Part shown: positions 44,460 through 56,035 of the stretch, piece after piece | Layout of the letters: each line of letters opens with the position of its first letter | How positions within the stretch are numbered: the stretch's first letter is position 1 | NCBI GenBank assembly: GCA_949752735.1 | Contig: OX457040.1 | Span: forward strand, 2,502,841 to 2,566,840 | DNA length: 64,000 bases | Reading direction: 5' to 3' | Source: Lumbricus terrestris | Taxonomy: Eukaryota > Annelida > Clitellata > Crassiclitellata > Lumbricidae | The notes under the pieces: model-generated | Told to the model about the DNA's origin: nothing | The model's input: only the letters and a program-made list of their open reading frames with translations | The model's database searches: none | Made by a program: the position numbers and the translations under genes

Positions 44460-45393
44460 CTTGAGAAGGGATTGGAATATCGTTACAGAATTTGGTTCTA
44501 TGTGACTAACCGTGGGAGAGGCGGCGCGGAGAGCACAGGACGGAAGCTTCGCCAGGGCCATAAGTCAGTAAGTCAAGTAATATTAGTGTCTTTCGGACAC
44601 CCTTATGAACAAGATTAATTACGCTATATCACCGTAGGATGAGCAAATAATTATAATTGTGCCAAATAAAATTCTGCTTCATGTCTGGGAAAGACCTCCA
44701 TGATCTTTTCCCACCAGAACGAGTGACTGAAAATATTCCATGGGCCTCGCTCACATAATTTTAAGATATTATTACCACGCTGTGATTCGTTGATCATCAC
44801 TGCGAAGCTGCATAACTGATTGTTTTGATGACAATTTTTCTTTCATGTTATAAAACAACGTTATTATGTAAAATTGAAAGTTTGCAAGTACTGCAATAGA
44901 GGATAATAAAATTAACCTGCTTATATATAATGTATATGTATAATTTTGTATATATAATTTTTTACGATACAGTGTTTAATAACAGCAACAAACGAACCTT
45001 GCGCTTGTTCATAATAAAATAATATTTTAAATAATGTTTAATGATTTCAGTTTCAGCAGTACAGTGTTACTGTACACGAAAGAGGAAAACATTTTAGAAT
45101 ACTCTCTACCAACGTCATCAGCCTTTATTGTCGTTTGCTAAATTCTTTAAAGTTTAAACGACTATACAGCCTCTCGCTCATAAGTGAAGCTGAATGAATC
45201 GACGAGAGCAGTTGAGTTGAGCGTGATATGGCTCGCAACACTGAAGAGTGGAGACTACGCAATAAGAGTTTAAAATAAAACACCTTCATTAAGATTTTTG
45301 AACAACTATAAATTACTAAACTTCTATGCATTCATAGGGTTAAAGATATTGGTGCTGAAAGGAGGAAACTACTTGAAATTAATTAAACATCTT
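44460..45393 (+). repeat. AT-rich flank and background repeat, no gene
   Basis: Mostly AT-rich without features up to about 45090. From 45100 it is a background unit: 'ccaacgtcatcagcctttattgtcg' in pieces, 'aaaacaccttcattaagatttt' (45279), 'caactataaattactaaac' (45304) and 'ttgaaattaattaaacatcttc' (45373), where the LINE inserted. 50900-51035 is a close paralog of this flank. Confidence 0.55.
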
Positions 45394-45405
45394 CAAAACG
45401 CCATA

Positions 45406-46477
45406 CGTGACGAACTATGGCAGCAACTGAAAGACATCACACTAGGTGCTGCTAGTGTGACATTGCAAAAAGACAAGATCATACACAAAAACTGGATCGC
45501 AGACGACACCTTTGAAGTCATAAAAAAGAAGCGTGAAGCAAAAGCAAAGTCTCCAGACGAATACAAAAAATTACGAAGTGAGGTGAAAAGGATGCTGCGC
45601 AGGGACAAACAAACAGAGCTAGAAACGTTATGCAGTGAGTTGGAGGAAAACGCAAAAAGAGGAAACAGCAGGACCGTCTTCCAGACCGTAAAAAGACTCA
45701 CCAAATCATTCACTCCGCGCACCACAGCCATAAAGGACATCGCAGGGACAAAAATTGTGGATCCGAAGAAGGTGAATGGAAGATGGCAAGAATACTGCGA
45801 GGAGTTGTATGACGATACGGACGATCATACATATATAGATGTTCAGGAAAGGGAACCACCACCTTTGAAGGAAGAAATCAGGCGAGCTTTGTTAAAATCA
45901 GCTACGAGAAAGGCACCAGGTCCAGATGTCGTAGCCGCTGAAATGCTTAAGTACGGCGGGGAAATGACGCTGACCAAACTACATGACATATGCACGGAGG
46001 TGTGGAGGACCGGAGAGTGGCCAGATGAGTGGACACAGTCAACTTTCATCCCACTTTTCAAGAAAGGTGACCCGCTTTATTGCGGAAACTATCGTACTAT
46101 CGCACTGGTCTCTCATGCTAGCAAGATCTTATTACGAGTGATTCTAGAACGGATACAATCCAAACTTGAAAGCGAAATCGCCCAGGAACAAGCTGGTTTC
46201 AGACCTAGAAGAGGAACACGTGACCAAATCGCAAATCTCCGTATAATCCTGGAAAAAGCAAGGGAAAGGAACCAACCATTATATTTCTGCTTCATTGACT
46301 TCACAAAGGCGTTCGACATGGTACAACATGACAAACTCTGGCTGACTATGTTAGAAATGGGTTTCCCGCCTCAAATAGTTCAGCTGCTGCAGAAACTTTA
46401 CAAACAACAACGCGCAAATATTAGGACAGATGGACTTACGTCAGCATGGTTCAGAGTTAAGAAAGGAGTGCGGCAAG
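45406..46477 (+). pseudogene. RTE-like LINE, reverse transcriptase part 1
   Basis: This is the 5' part of a non-LTR retrotransposon that would copy its own RNA at a nicked target. It starts directly after the target duplication caaaacgccata (45394-45405), so it is 5'-truncated and the endonuclease domain is absent. RT motifs seen: 'ATRKAPGPDVVAAEMLK', 'GNYRTIALVSHASKILL', 'QEQAGFRPRRGTRDQI', 'FIDFTKAFDMV' (first catalytic Asp) and 'FRVKKGVRQ', where the hAT element interrupts it. The reading frame and wording match RTE-type LINEs. The apparent start Met at 45298 lies in flanking DNA. Confidence 0.9.
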
Positions 46478-47035
46478 CAGTGGCGGCGCCAGGATTTCAG
46501 GTTTGGGGGGGCTGAAGCCCCAAGCCTTCCTCCCTCCCAGAGACGCAACTAGAACATTTTCTTCCCAGGGCGGTCATATTGCAATCGTGCGAAGGGTTTT
46601 ACAAGAAATTGTGCACTGGCACAAACGCGCTCCACATAAATATTCCATTGCAAGATGTAGTTGGAGATTGAGTGGGTTATTTAAACGAAGTCAGCAATTG
46701 TTGAGGTTTTTGATTTTTAGAGATACCCGCCGGAAACCTAGATTAAATTCCGAAATTTCATAAACAAAGGTGTCCAACTAAGGTAGCAAAAGAGAATGGG
46801 AGGTCCTCAAACGCGTCCGCGTCAAGTCTATGCCGTGCCAGCGCTGTACCATACCCCAAATTTCAGTCACCTGAGCCGAAAGGCAATGCATTATATACAG
46901 TGCGTGTGCACATAGCAGCCCGAGTAGCTATGTGGTGCAGACAGTGAGGTAATGTAAAGTCCCTATTGTCTTTGATATACCGATATGCAGGCACTCAAAA
47001 ACACCGTTGACTAGACTACTAGAGTTCCAAGTTAT

Positions 47036-48070
47036 CACAATAAGAGGTGTTTAACACAGCATTATTATTCAGAAATTCCACAAAACAATGGTGTGCAATT
47101 CAGTATTATCGTATAAAAAGTCAACCATGGACACAGTCTCGGGGTCCAAGTTGTCACAATAAGAGGTGTCCAACACAGTATTAATATTCAGAAATTTTAC
47201 AATAAAATGGTGTGCAATTCAGTATTATTGTGTAAAAAGTCGACCATGGACAGACTCGAGATCCAGGTTGTCACAATAAAAGGTGTCCAACACAGCATTA
47301 ATATTCAGAAAATCCACAATACAATGGTGTGCAATTCAGTACTATCGTATAAAAGTCAACAATGGACACAGACTCGAGATCCAAGTTATCACAATAAAAG
47401 GTGTCCAACACAGTATTAATACTCAGAAATTTTACAATAAAAAAGTAATCACAATAATGGATGGATCCAATTTGACTAGGGTCTATGACAACAGAGGCCG
47501 TTACCCTGGACATTCAATTAAGATATTCACAAATAAAAATAAATCACAATAAAGGTGTCCAACAGCGTATTAATATTCAGAAAATCCACAAAACAATGGT
47601 GTGCAATTCAGTACTATCGTATAAAAAGTCGACCATGAACACGGACTCGAGTTCCAAGTTATTACAATAAAAGTGTCCAACACAGCCTTAATATTCAGAA
47701 ATTCCACAATAAAATGGTGTGCAATTCAGTATTATCGTATAAAAAGTCGACCATGAACTCGGACCCGAGTTCCAAGTTATCACAATAAAGGTGTCCAACA
47801 CAGGATTAATATTCAGAAATTTTAAAATAAAATGTTGTGCAATTCAGTTTTATCGTATAAAAAGTCGGCAATGGACACGGACTCGAGTTCCAAGTTATCA
47901 CAATAAAGGTGTCCAACACAGTATTAATACTCAGAAATTTTACAATAAAAAAGGCATCACAATAATGGATGGATCTGATTTGACCAGGGTCTATGACAAC
48001 AGAGACCGTTACCCTGAACATTCAATTTAAATAATCACAAATAAAAATAAATCACAATAAAGGTGTCCAA
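47036..48070. repeat. Satellite with ~118-bp monomer and ~508-bp higher-order unit
   Basis: The phrase 'aggtgtccaacacagtattaatattcag' (given in parts) recurs near 47045, 47162, 47280, 47398, 47556, 47671, 47789, 47908 and 48062. Three intervals are 115-119 bp and each fourth is about 155 bp because of an inserted copy of 'ggatggatccratttgac...ccctgga'. Two higher-order units of about 508 bp are thus visible. The multiple ORFs are repeat translations. Confidence 0.85.
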
Positions 48071-48779
48071 CAGCATTCACAGGACACTATTATAATTATC
48101 TGCCTGCATACTACTATTGACAGATAACAGTTAAAGTTTCCTTAATTTAATACAAAAATATGCATGCTAAGATATAAGCACACAATTTTTTTATATTTAT
48201 AATTATAATTATCTGCGCACAAATGTTTTACATATAATTTATATGCTAATAGCACTAGGACTTCTTAGTTGACCATTATATCAAGCGTAGGCCTACATTC
48301 ACAGACAGTGGTGGTATACACAACAAGAATATAATAATTATTATACCGGAAATTACAAAAGCGCACACATTAATTTTGAGGTGTGTAAGAGAAACATGAT
48401 GCAAATCTGACAACTACATGTACATTGTTGTGTCAAAGGCATTTCTGGATAAAACGCAATCTTCTGGATAATCAGCAGTCTGTAATATTATTTTCATGCA
48501 TGAAGTTACAGTACAGATGCATTACCACTATGGAAGATTTTAAAATTTTCACATATTTCAGAGTTGTAAGTGCACTTTAAAGAGTCCAGCTCACTTGTGG
48601 TAGGGCTGACAGCTTCCAATCAATAAAGAAGAAACGGTTTACAGTAGGCAGCTACTAAATGCAATCAAACTGGTTTACTAAATGTGTAGAATTTGCAATA
48701 CAATGAATGAAATGACCTATAAAACTTAATATATATATATATATATATTTATATAGAATATGTATATTATATATAATAA

Positions 48780-48925
48780 ATTATATTGTTGATTTCGATG
48801 CCATTGACCATTGTCTAGCTTTCTTATTACGAAATAAGCAGTAATGGATATTTTCTGCTTTTTGCTTTGGGGGGCTGAGCCACATTTAGAGGCTATAACC
48901 CCTAGCCCTCTGACACCGCCACTGG
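48780..48925. repeat. Second, decayed hAT right end
   Basis: 'gatttcgatgccattgacca...tttgctttggggggctgagccacattt...ccgccactg' parallels 49262-49407 with about 15-20 percent differences. It ends 485 bp before the true right end, and no matching 8-bp duplication is next to it. Confidence 0.75.
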
Positions 48926-49415
48926 CGCAGGCATCTACGCTATGATCATATAGTTGATTGCAGGAGGAAGAAAATCCTAAACATTCTTTTGTGACGATGA
49001 TTAAATTTGTGAAATATGCGAAAAATCAAGAGAAAATACAGCTTTGCACCACTTTTCGAAGGAATAGTCAATTTCGATATTACTATACGTCTAATACTTA
49101 TAAAACGGTTTCAATCTGAAACGAGGTGTCTAAGAGCCATGATGTTTCTTCGACAATTTCGACAACCCTGTCCGGTTGTATGGTCAAAAGGTGAGGGTGC
49201 AAACTTGTCACCCGTTTTCATAGACTGAGGCCAAGAAATGAAGTCGCTAACTTCATTCTCAAATAGATTTCGATGCCGTTGATGATTGTTTAGTTTTCTT
49301 ATTACGAAATTAGCCGTTATAGACATTTTCCGCATTTTGCTTTGGGGGGGCTGAGCCGCATTCAGGGGGGGCTTAGCCCCCTCAAGCCCCCCCTGGCGCC
49401 GCCACTGGCGGCAAG

Positions 49416-50317
49416 GGTGTAATCTTTCACCATGTCTTTTTAACATTTTAGCAGAGCAGGTAATGAGGAAAGCCTTGCAAGGATTCAACAGTGGATTCAG
49501 AATTGGGGGTAAAATCATTAACAATCTAAGATACGCAGATGACATTGTATTACTGACTACATCACCAGAGGAGCTGCAAGAATTGGTGGACAGGGTTGAG
49601 AGGTCTGCAAACGAGTATTATAGCATGAAGATTAATGCCGCAAAGACGAAGGTGATGACAAATACGGACACAGAATTGAAGATTAGAGTGATCAGTGGTA
49701 GTTTAGATCAGGTAGACTCATTTGTCTATCTGGGAAGCAGAGTAACGAAAGATGCAGACTGTAATGTAGAAGTGAAAACAAGGTTAGCCATGGCTACATC
49801 AGTCATGATTAAGTTGACAAAGGTATGGAAAAACAAGGCAATCAGCTCCAAGACAAAAATACGACTGATGAGGGCCTTAGTGTGGCCAGTGGCAACATAC
49901 GGTTGTGAGACGTGGACTCTAAAGAAGGAGGAGGAAAGAATTATACAGGCTTTCGAAAACAAATGCATTAGGAAATTACTACGTATTTCATGGACAGAAA
50001 TGTTGACTAATGAACGAGTTTATAAATTAGCAGGGACAAAATGCGAGTTGTTAGGTCATGTCAAAACTCGGAAATTGCGATACTTTGGTCATATCCTGCG
50101 ACAGCAGGACAATATTGAAAATAGTGTCATGACGGGACTGGTGGAAGGTGTTCGTAGCCGCGGTAGACCCAGAATATGCTGGCTCGATAACATCACGTTG
50201 TGGACCGGTCTATCGGGAGCGGCGCTATTGAGGACCGTAAAGGACAGATCTTGCTGGTGTACATTGGTCCGCTCATGCAGCCAACCGTCGCGAAGCGACG
50301 TCGGCGTTATGACATGA
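49416..50317 (+). pseudogene. RTE-like LINE, reverse transcriptase part 2 and C-terminus
   Basis: After the hAT element and its second TSD the frame resumes with 'CNLSPCLFNILAEQV', which directly continues 'KKGVRQ' before the insertion, then 'LRYADDIVLL' (catalytic YADD), 'VTKDADCNVEVKTRLAMA', 'WPVATYGCETWTLKKEEE', 'FENKCIRKLLRISW', 'RYFGHILRQQD' and 'GRPRICWLDNITLWTGL', with a stop at 50317. The 3' end carries an ATGAC ATGAC ATGAC tail to 50322, then the duplication caaaacgccata (50323-50334). No frameshift or stop was seen in the remaining RT. Confidence 0.9.
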
Positions 50318-50357
50318 CATGACAAAACGCCATAATAATGCACATACATGTAATATA

Positions 50358-50450
50358 AAAAGTTCTCAAGTGCTGTAATACGCCGAGCAAATTTCTGTCC
50401 AGGGTAACGGCCTCTGTTGTCATAGACCCTGGTCAAATCGGATCCATCCA
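50358..50450 (+). mobile_element. Short retroposon, GGATCCATCC-tailed family
   Basis: Contains 'ctcaagtgctgtaatacgcc', 'gttgtcatagaccctgg' and ends 'ggatccatcca'. It lies just downstream of the LINE target site. Confidence 0.7.
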
Positions 50451-50454
50451 ACCA

Positions 50455-51190
50455 CAATGTCTCAAACCCCGCCACTGGTTGCACTTTGCCAGTGCCAGCC
50501 CCAAGCCTGGATAAAGAAGGAGGGCGTCGCTAATGGTCTTTGTCACCACACAGTGACGTTAAACTGCAAATACCACTACCAGCACAATGTCTCATCCACC
50601 TGCGTCGAGATATACAATTTGCTCAATCTATCTGTGCTCTGGTGTAATAAGCGGAGCAGTCCCTTAAGTTGACCCTGAGGCTGCCATGGGATGTGAGGCA
50701 TCAGAGACTTCATTCTCTTAGCCTCTGCATTACTATGAGGGAAGGTTACCAGTTCTTTAATTCGCTTCCAATAGACGGTGTAGGTCAGCGTTCTCATCAT
50801 AGCTGAGATGACTTGTGAATGAAGGCTGGGGCGGTGGGGGGGGGGGGGTGGATAGAAATCTTCAGCCAAATGATTATCTGTACGGCATTGGATTTGAACC
50901 CCTTAATTAAAATTTTTAATCAACTATAAAATGCTAAACTTCTATGCACTCATAGTATTGGAGACATTGTTGAAAGGAAAACATTGTACTTGAAATTAAT
51001 TAAACACCTTCAAAACGCAATAACATGCACATATCCTGACCTTTTGAATGACAGCCAAGTCGACATTTTGATACTATCGGACTACGGTGTAAACTGAATG
51101 AGAAATTCTTTCAAATGACGTTAACCGCCATTGATACCATAGGACATCCTTAAGCTATAATTGGCAGCCATTGCAATCATAAAAAATCCA
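50455..51190 (+). repeat. RTE-type 3' repeat and background unit
   Basis: 50470-50570 is a good copy of 'agtgccagccccaagcctgg...ggagggcgtcgctaatgg' ending 'acacagtgacgttaaac'. Then follow 'agagacttcattctcttagc' (50700), 'gacggtgtaggtcagcgttctcat' in pieces (50774), a G-run near 50835 and 50900-51035, a paralog of the LINE insertion site ('ttgaaattaattaaacacc' then 'ttcaaaacgcaataacatgc'). Confidence 0.6.
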
Positions 51191-51303
51191 ATGGTGTATT
51201 ACAAGTTATGATATCTCAAACCAAACCCAAAATCCATGGGGGGTGGTAACCACCCCCCCTTGGTAGTCAGTGTTACAAAAAAAGCTTGGTAGCCTGAGGG
51301 TTA
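51191..51303 (-). mobile_element. End fragment of the TTAA-type MITE family
   Basis: In reverse complement this matches the left end of the element at 56262-57242: TTAACCCTCAGGCTACCAAGC, the AAAAAAA stretch, 'acactgactaccaa', the G/C run and 'atatcataacttgtaatac'. Only about 110 bp remain, ending with TTAA at 51301-51304. Confidence 0.8.
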
Positions 51304-51304
51304 A

Positions 51305-51945
51305 GCTATAGTCATAGCCTACATAATTCAATGGCGCTTAACTAGACTTAACTTGGTTAAATCAGGTCAAAGTCAACTGCCCTGACACGAATAAGATGTG
51401 GCTGAACAATAGAGCAGAAAAATAAGAACAATTCGCTGTTTGTAAATTTACTGAAATGTTTTCAAATTATATTTACTGTATTCTTGCCAACAGCCTTCGG
51501 AATAATCATACTGAAAATTCCTTTAAAATATCAGATATGTAGGTAAACAGTAAGAAAGTGCATTGAAGATCATTGTCATGTCATGTCATGCCGGCATCGT
51601 CGCATTGCGACGGTTGGCTACATGAATGGATCTTTAATGCCCAGAGTACATTTACTGCACTACTGTCAACAGCCTTTGGAATAATCATATAGACAATTTA
51701 TTTTAAAAATATCAGAGATGTAGGTAAACAGTAAGAAAGTGCATCTGTGTAAAAATACACTTCAAAGCCACTGGTTCTGTCGACGGTGAAATGTGACAAT
51801 GCAAAACGGTACGTTAGAAATAAGACACCTTTAATAAATTGTGCTCGTAAGTTATAAGAGGTCTCAGATGTGGTTTTCATCATCCTCGGAAATGGTGCAA
51901 TGATGTAACGACATTCGACTTCGGTCATGCAATCACAGGATGACT
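51305..51945 (+). repeat. Background repeat with short tandem duplication
   Basis: The segment 'cagcctt(c/t)ggaataatcata' plus 'atgtaggtaaacagtaagaaagtgcat' occurs at 51490-51560 and again at 51667-51742. Motif copy 'ataagacacctttaataaat' is at 51820, followed by 'cgtaagttataagagg'. A 'tgtcatgtcatgccggcatcgtcgc' stretch near 51578 resembles the ATGAC tail of the RTE-like LINE. Confidence 0.55.
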
Positions 51946-52399
51946 ATTATAAGCAGTTGAAAAGTGAATCAAATATTACTAGCTGTGCGGATTATTTTTT
52001 ATATGGCGTCGACTTCGTCGTCTCTGTCGACCGTTAGATGTCGTCAAACAGTGGAAGATGTACGTTAAGTCTAGAGTTCGATTAAACACCTTTATTAGTT
52101 GGCGTTTTAATTCTACAATTAAAGGCAAAATCAAAATGTTCCGTTACGGTACGGTTTCGTTAAGGAATGCCATTGCGCAAGTATTATCTATGCCCTTTCT
52201 GTGGTTCTCTTGTTGACTTTTAACGACTCTGGGTAGTAGCAAAGATGATCAGTGTCACCCTCCTTCTTGACCCATCTAGAGACTAGCCCCGCCAGAGTGC
52301 GAACATTGGCGGAGATTTGGACTTCGTTAATTTCTTATCTACCATTTATTGATCACGTTTTTTTCGACCCCGTGACTAAAAAAAGGAAAAAAGGCCTTC

Positions 52400-52525
52400 A
52401 GAAATTTCGGCGGATGAAATGGAAAATATCTTCGGCCGATGACTAAAAAAGGTCGAAAATGGGAAAATTCCCTCGCGGGGCTTCATTCCCCCTAAAACTG
52501 AAAACCTGGCGCCGCCACTGCACGG
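52400..52525. mobile_element. hAT-type end fragment
   Basis: 'cctggcgccgccactg' at 52507-52522 is the same 16-bp end as the element at 46478-49407, preceded by 'ggggcttcattcccccta'. A clear partner end was not found; the phrase 'cattggcggagattt' at 52303 could be a degenerate left end. Confidence 0.45.
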
Positions 52526-53483
52526 ACGGTGTATTTAGTGTTCTCGATCATAGTTGAGTTGCCTTGGAGCAGAAATCTCTAAAAATATCTACACGAGCTT
52601 CAAACCCGACTTCTCGAATTACAGTCAAGCGACAAGCGCACACTTCGCTATTGTCGGTTCACGGTGCAAAAAGTGCGAGAATTACTTCCAGTTGATGTCA
52701 ACGACCCTTGATACCACACGGTGCATATAAACTAATGGCAGACGTTGCAGTAATAAATCCGTTATAGTGATGTCGAAGTCAATTGCGCTGATAGCCAGAA
52801 AATGGATGTCAGGCTGTCAAAAGACTATATTTCGAAATGTCTAATAAGGAGCTTCAAACAATGGATAAGGGAATTAAGGATAATTTACTCTGTGGAAATG
52901 CACAAAGGTCTCGACATCATTAATTCCTTCTTTTGCCGTTCTTTGAGCAATGGAAAGTTTATACTGAATGTGAAATTAAACACCTTTAATAAGAGGCAAC
53001 AGTAAACTATAACAACAGTCAATTGTTTAGAACTTGAATTGGTGCCGGAGCGGCTGCAATAAGCTATAATGATGAATCGTGCACGATAACGGTAAATATC
53101 GACTTAATGACAGGTTAATAACATAGCTGAAGCGTTATCAATCTAATTTTTTTCTACCTATATCTTAGTGCTTTCGTCTTGTCTAGGTTTCTAGATTTGT
53201 TCCATCAAGATCCAGCCTCTTTCACACGGAGTATTTTTTTACTATAAGCGAGCTTCGTCACAAATTTTTTCTGATGCATTACTTAAATTTATATCAAGCA
53301 TTTTCTTCACACTAAACATCAAGCCAATTCCTGCTGGGCTAATATTAATAAGTTATTTTCGATAATTATGATCCTCAGAAAATTTAATTAAGTATTGACA
53401 AACTAAACAATGATTTGTTGTCCTACAAGAAAACTGACTGTTGATAATGGTGGCCGAAGTGCCCTGCCAGGTTCTGGCATTTG

Positions 53484-53706
53484 TGGGGCGCGGTGGTGTA
53501 GTGGTGGGTTGGATACTTTGGAACCGGACTTTCCCAGGTTCGAACCCATCTCAAGACGCCGCGTAGATACCTTGATCAAGTTTTTCACTCGCAATTGCTC
53601 GTGCGCTTCGGCTTAAGACTCCTATGCAGTGTCCGCGCTGTAGATGGGAGCGCGTCTGAGTGGAGAGATTGACGGGGCGCTATGTAACTGGAGAAATAAA
53701 TAAATG
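53484..53706 (+). mobile_element. tRNA-derived SINE
   Basis: Starts GGGGCGCGGTGGTGTAGTGG (box A region), with box B ggttcgaaccc at 53537-53547, the conserved body, 'gggagcgcgtctgagtgg', 'ggggcgctatgtaactgg' and an AAATAAATAAATG tail. It is paralogous by duplication to the SINE at 62293. Confidence 0.9.
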
Positions 53707-53765
53707 ATTTACCCCAATCCTCGTGCGTGTGTGGAGAGAACTTCTTCTCTTATATAAGTCTTAGT

Positions 53766-53932
53766 ATTACATTACAATGTCATAGTATAAAATTACAATG
53801 TCATAGTATAAAATTACAATGTCATCGTATTACATTACAATGTCATCGTATTAAATTACAATGTCTTCGTATTACATTACAATGTCATCGTATTACATTA
53901 CAATGTCATCGTATTACATCGTATTACTGAAA
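53766..53932 (+). repeat. ~21-bp tandem repeat
   Basis: About eight copies of attacaatgtcatcgtattac and variants (catagtataaa). The open frame with repeated 'QCHRI(K/T)L' is its translation. Confidence 0.9.
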
Positions 53933-54130
53933 CAACGACTGCTATAACAGTTGACTTTAAAAGTATTGTACCTATAGAAGCAGGTTGCTCGAAATTATAA
54001 TGAACGAAGGAAGAAACTACTCCTGAAAGACAGAACGTTAACCTAAATCACGAGGCTAAAATAAAACACCTTTGGTCAGATATTTTCACTTCTATAAATA
54101 ACAAAATTGCGGAATTTTCGAACAATCATT

Positions 54131-55750
54131 CTTTACCAACCATCGTTGTTATAAGATGAAATTAAACTTTGGGTAAAAACAAACTAAAATCGTCATCGAA
54201 GCTGTTTATGGCCGTTGCAATCAACGACCTATTATACATAAATAGACTGATTATAGTATGCTCAGCAGCCCAGTGACGTTGACGCAGCGGAAAAAGAGCA
54301 GGAAACAAAAGTATAATATAAAATATTATGGGGTAAGAGATGGTCTGCCGAGCAGTGTAAACAAACGTAGCGTCGTAGTGCAAAGTGGTCCATAAACCCC
54401 ATTGTCCCAGAAGCCGCATTGGGTCGCAGCTGTCTCAGGAGTTGCAGTGGGTCGCAGCTGAAAATAGGGCTCGGTCGACTTTGACGCACAACTCTTCAGC
54501 AAGTTACAATATTCGAAGAGGGTAAAATGATGCTTGGCCTGATAAGGTTAAGTAAGGTCCAATTGACTGACACAAGATGTCTCTATACAATAGACATTGA
54601 TGATTTTTAACTGTTCTGAAATACACTGTCGCTTCGAAGTAATAGGTTCTGTCGACAGCAAAATGACGTTAATTAACAATAGAGAAAAATATGCGTTAAA
54701 CTATAAGTGAAATTAAACACCCTTTATATTGAAACTTTTGCGATATTAAAGGGTAACGGTTAAGACTAATTATTTAGAAAGTGTCTAATAAGGAGCTTCA
54801 AAGCCACAAAATTATAGATGTCTAGATCCATCAACATTTGCTCGCTTTCTGACAGTGCCAGTCCCAAGCCTGGATGTAGGAGGAGGGCGATGTTAATAAT
54901 CTGTGTCGCTATCAGCAACCAACTAATCTTCTTCTGAACGCCGTCACTTCTCGTATTCTTTGACAGTGCCAGTCCCGATTATGAAGAAAGAAGGGGCGAC
55001 ACTCATCCATCCACCTTTTCCTTGGCGGCCTATCTACAGAGATATATAATGTCACAAAATATTTTTTTACCATTTACCCAACAACACGCATTGCAGTTCA
55101 ACAGCCAATTTCAGTATATTTCAATGACATAGATTAGGTGTGAGAATTAAATCTCATTTGAATGGAATGGGCGGGGTAGATCAATATCTGCTGTTGAATC
55201 CAGCAGATTCTTGGATGCACTGACAGCGCTATATGGCATTTATTGGACGGTATGAATAATTCATTTTCAATGCACTGTATAATATTATTTGCTGTAAATT
55301 GTAGTAAACGGTCTTTGATGTCACGAAGACATTAAACCACGGAGAAATTAAAGAAAATTTCTCGATGGATAGCCTGCGAATAGCGTATACCGACGAAGCC
55401 AGCGACCTTGCCAGTCACTAATCTTTGTCTTGACACAGCGACGTTAAGTGCCTAAAGGACATTTTTATTACCGCTTGATGTCGCTCTAAAGATCAACTTC
55501 ATGCGACATAGAAAGGTGAATTAAACACCTTTTTAAGAGGCATCATTTTATTTTAATAACTGTCGATTTCAATTTATTGCTGGTTGGATTACTACAGGCT
55601 CATCATCATCATTGACCAAAATAATGCCCGTTTCAAAATGTCGACATTATCTGTCACAAACGCCTTTGCCGCTTGGTCCAGATGGGTAGTAATAGTTCCT
55701 CGGTTTAGCGGCATCTTGTGGCTTCCAAGACCGTAACCAATATCATCCTA
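54131..55750 (+). repeat. Background repeat, no gene
   Basis: Motif copies are at 54714 ('attaaacaccctttatatt') and 55521 ('attaaacacctttttaagagg'). RTE-type 3' phrases 'agtgccagtcccaagcctgg' (54852) and 'agtgccagtcccga' (54966) occur. 'agatgtctctatacaatag' lies at 54582 and 'atgtcgctctaaagatc' at 55480. Short ORFs lack recognisable domains. Confidence 0.5.
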
Positions 55751-55754
55751 TCTG

Positions 55755-56035
55755 CTAGCCTCCTTCTGCAAGATCTCCACGCCCTCTTCGCTCTGCTGGC
55801 CGCCTTGATCTATTTGTACCTAGATCACGAACCTCGTTGACTCAGCATCTGGCGTTTGCTATTTTGGTCCCTGAATGTGGAATCACCTTCCCTCTGCAAT
55901 TCGTGGCAGGATTCTGGTCGGAAATTCACATGCATCTTTTCGCTGCTTGAGGGCTTTTCTCTTTTATGGGCCGGTCATGCTAAGAGCGCTTCTGAATAGC
56001 TCTGCTGTGAGAAGCGCTTTACGAATGTCATATTA
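55755..56035 (+). pseudogene. CR1/L2-like LINE 3' fragment
   Basis: Reads 'LRSAGRLDLFVPRSRTSLTQ', then a frame change to '...FGP-WNHLPSAIR' equivalents ('tggaatcaccttccctctgcaattcg'), and ends 'aagagcgcttctgaatag...aagcgctttacgaatg'. About 280 bp survive. Confidence 0.7.

Larger units (their letters stand above)
46478..49407. mobile_element. Large composite hAT-type non-autonomous element inside the LINE
   Basis: The ends CAGTGGCGGCGCCAGG (46478-46493) and CCTGGCGCCGCCACTG (49392-49407) are perfect 16-bp inverted repeats. An exact 8-bp duplication gcggcaag is at 46470-46477 and 49408-49415. Subterminal G/C runs ('ggggggctgaagcccc', 'gggggggcttagccccc') are typical of this end type. The interior lacks a transposase but contains a satellite with higher-order structure (47036-48070) and a second, degenerate right end at about 48780-48922, so it looks like a composite of two copies. 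Confidence 0.9.
51950..54130 (+). repeat. First copy of a direct segmental duplication
   Basis: Blocks match 59580-64000 in the same order: 51950-52330 with 59580-60800, 52530-53110 with 61260-61900, 53110-53760 with 61900-62575 (including a SINE at the same site, 53484 and 62293), and 53930-54130 with 63795-64000. Insertions differ between the copies. Motif copies are at 52082, 52977 and 54062. Confidence 0.75.

Noticed and set aside
45298..45405. Start codon at 45298 as the real start of the RT gene
   Set aside because: The LINE begins at 45406, right after its target duplication; the upstream codons are flanking repeat DNA that is open by chance.
47207..48030. ORFs sharing 'DLTRVYDNRGRYPG' at several places, looking like a conserved peptide
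   Set aside because: The peptide is the complementary-strand translation of a retroposon 3' end (109-bp family). TSDs and the tail show that the element is read from the other strand, so conservation reflects copy similarity, not coding.
53766..53932. CRISPR-like array of short repeats
   Set aside because: Units of ~21 bp follow each other without unique spacers; this is a tandem minisatellite in a eukaryotic genome. The same applies to 15013-15156 and 6330-7440.
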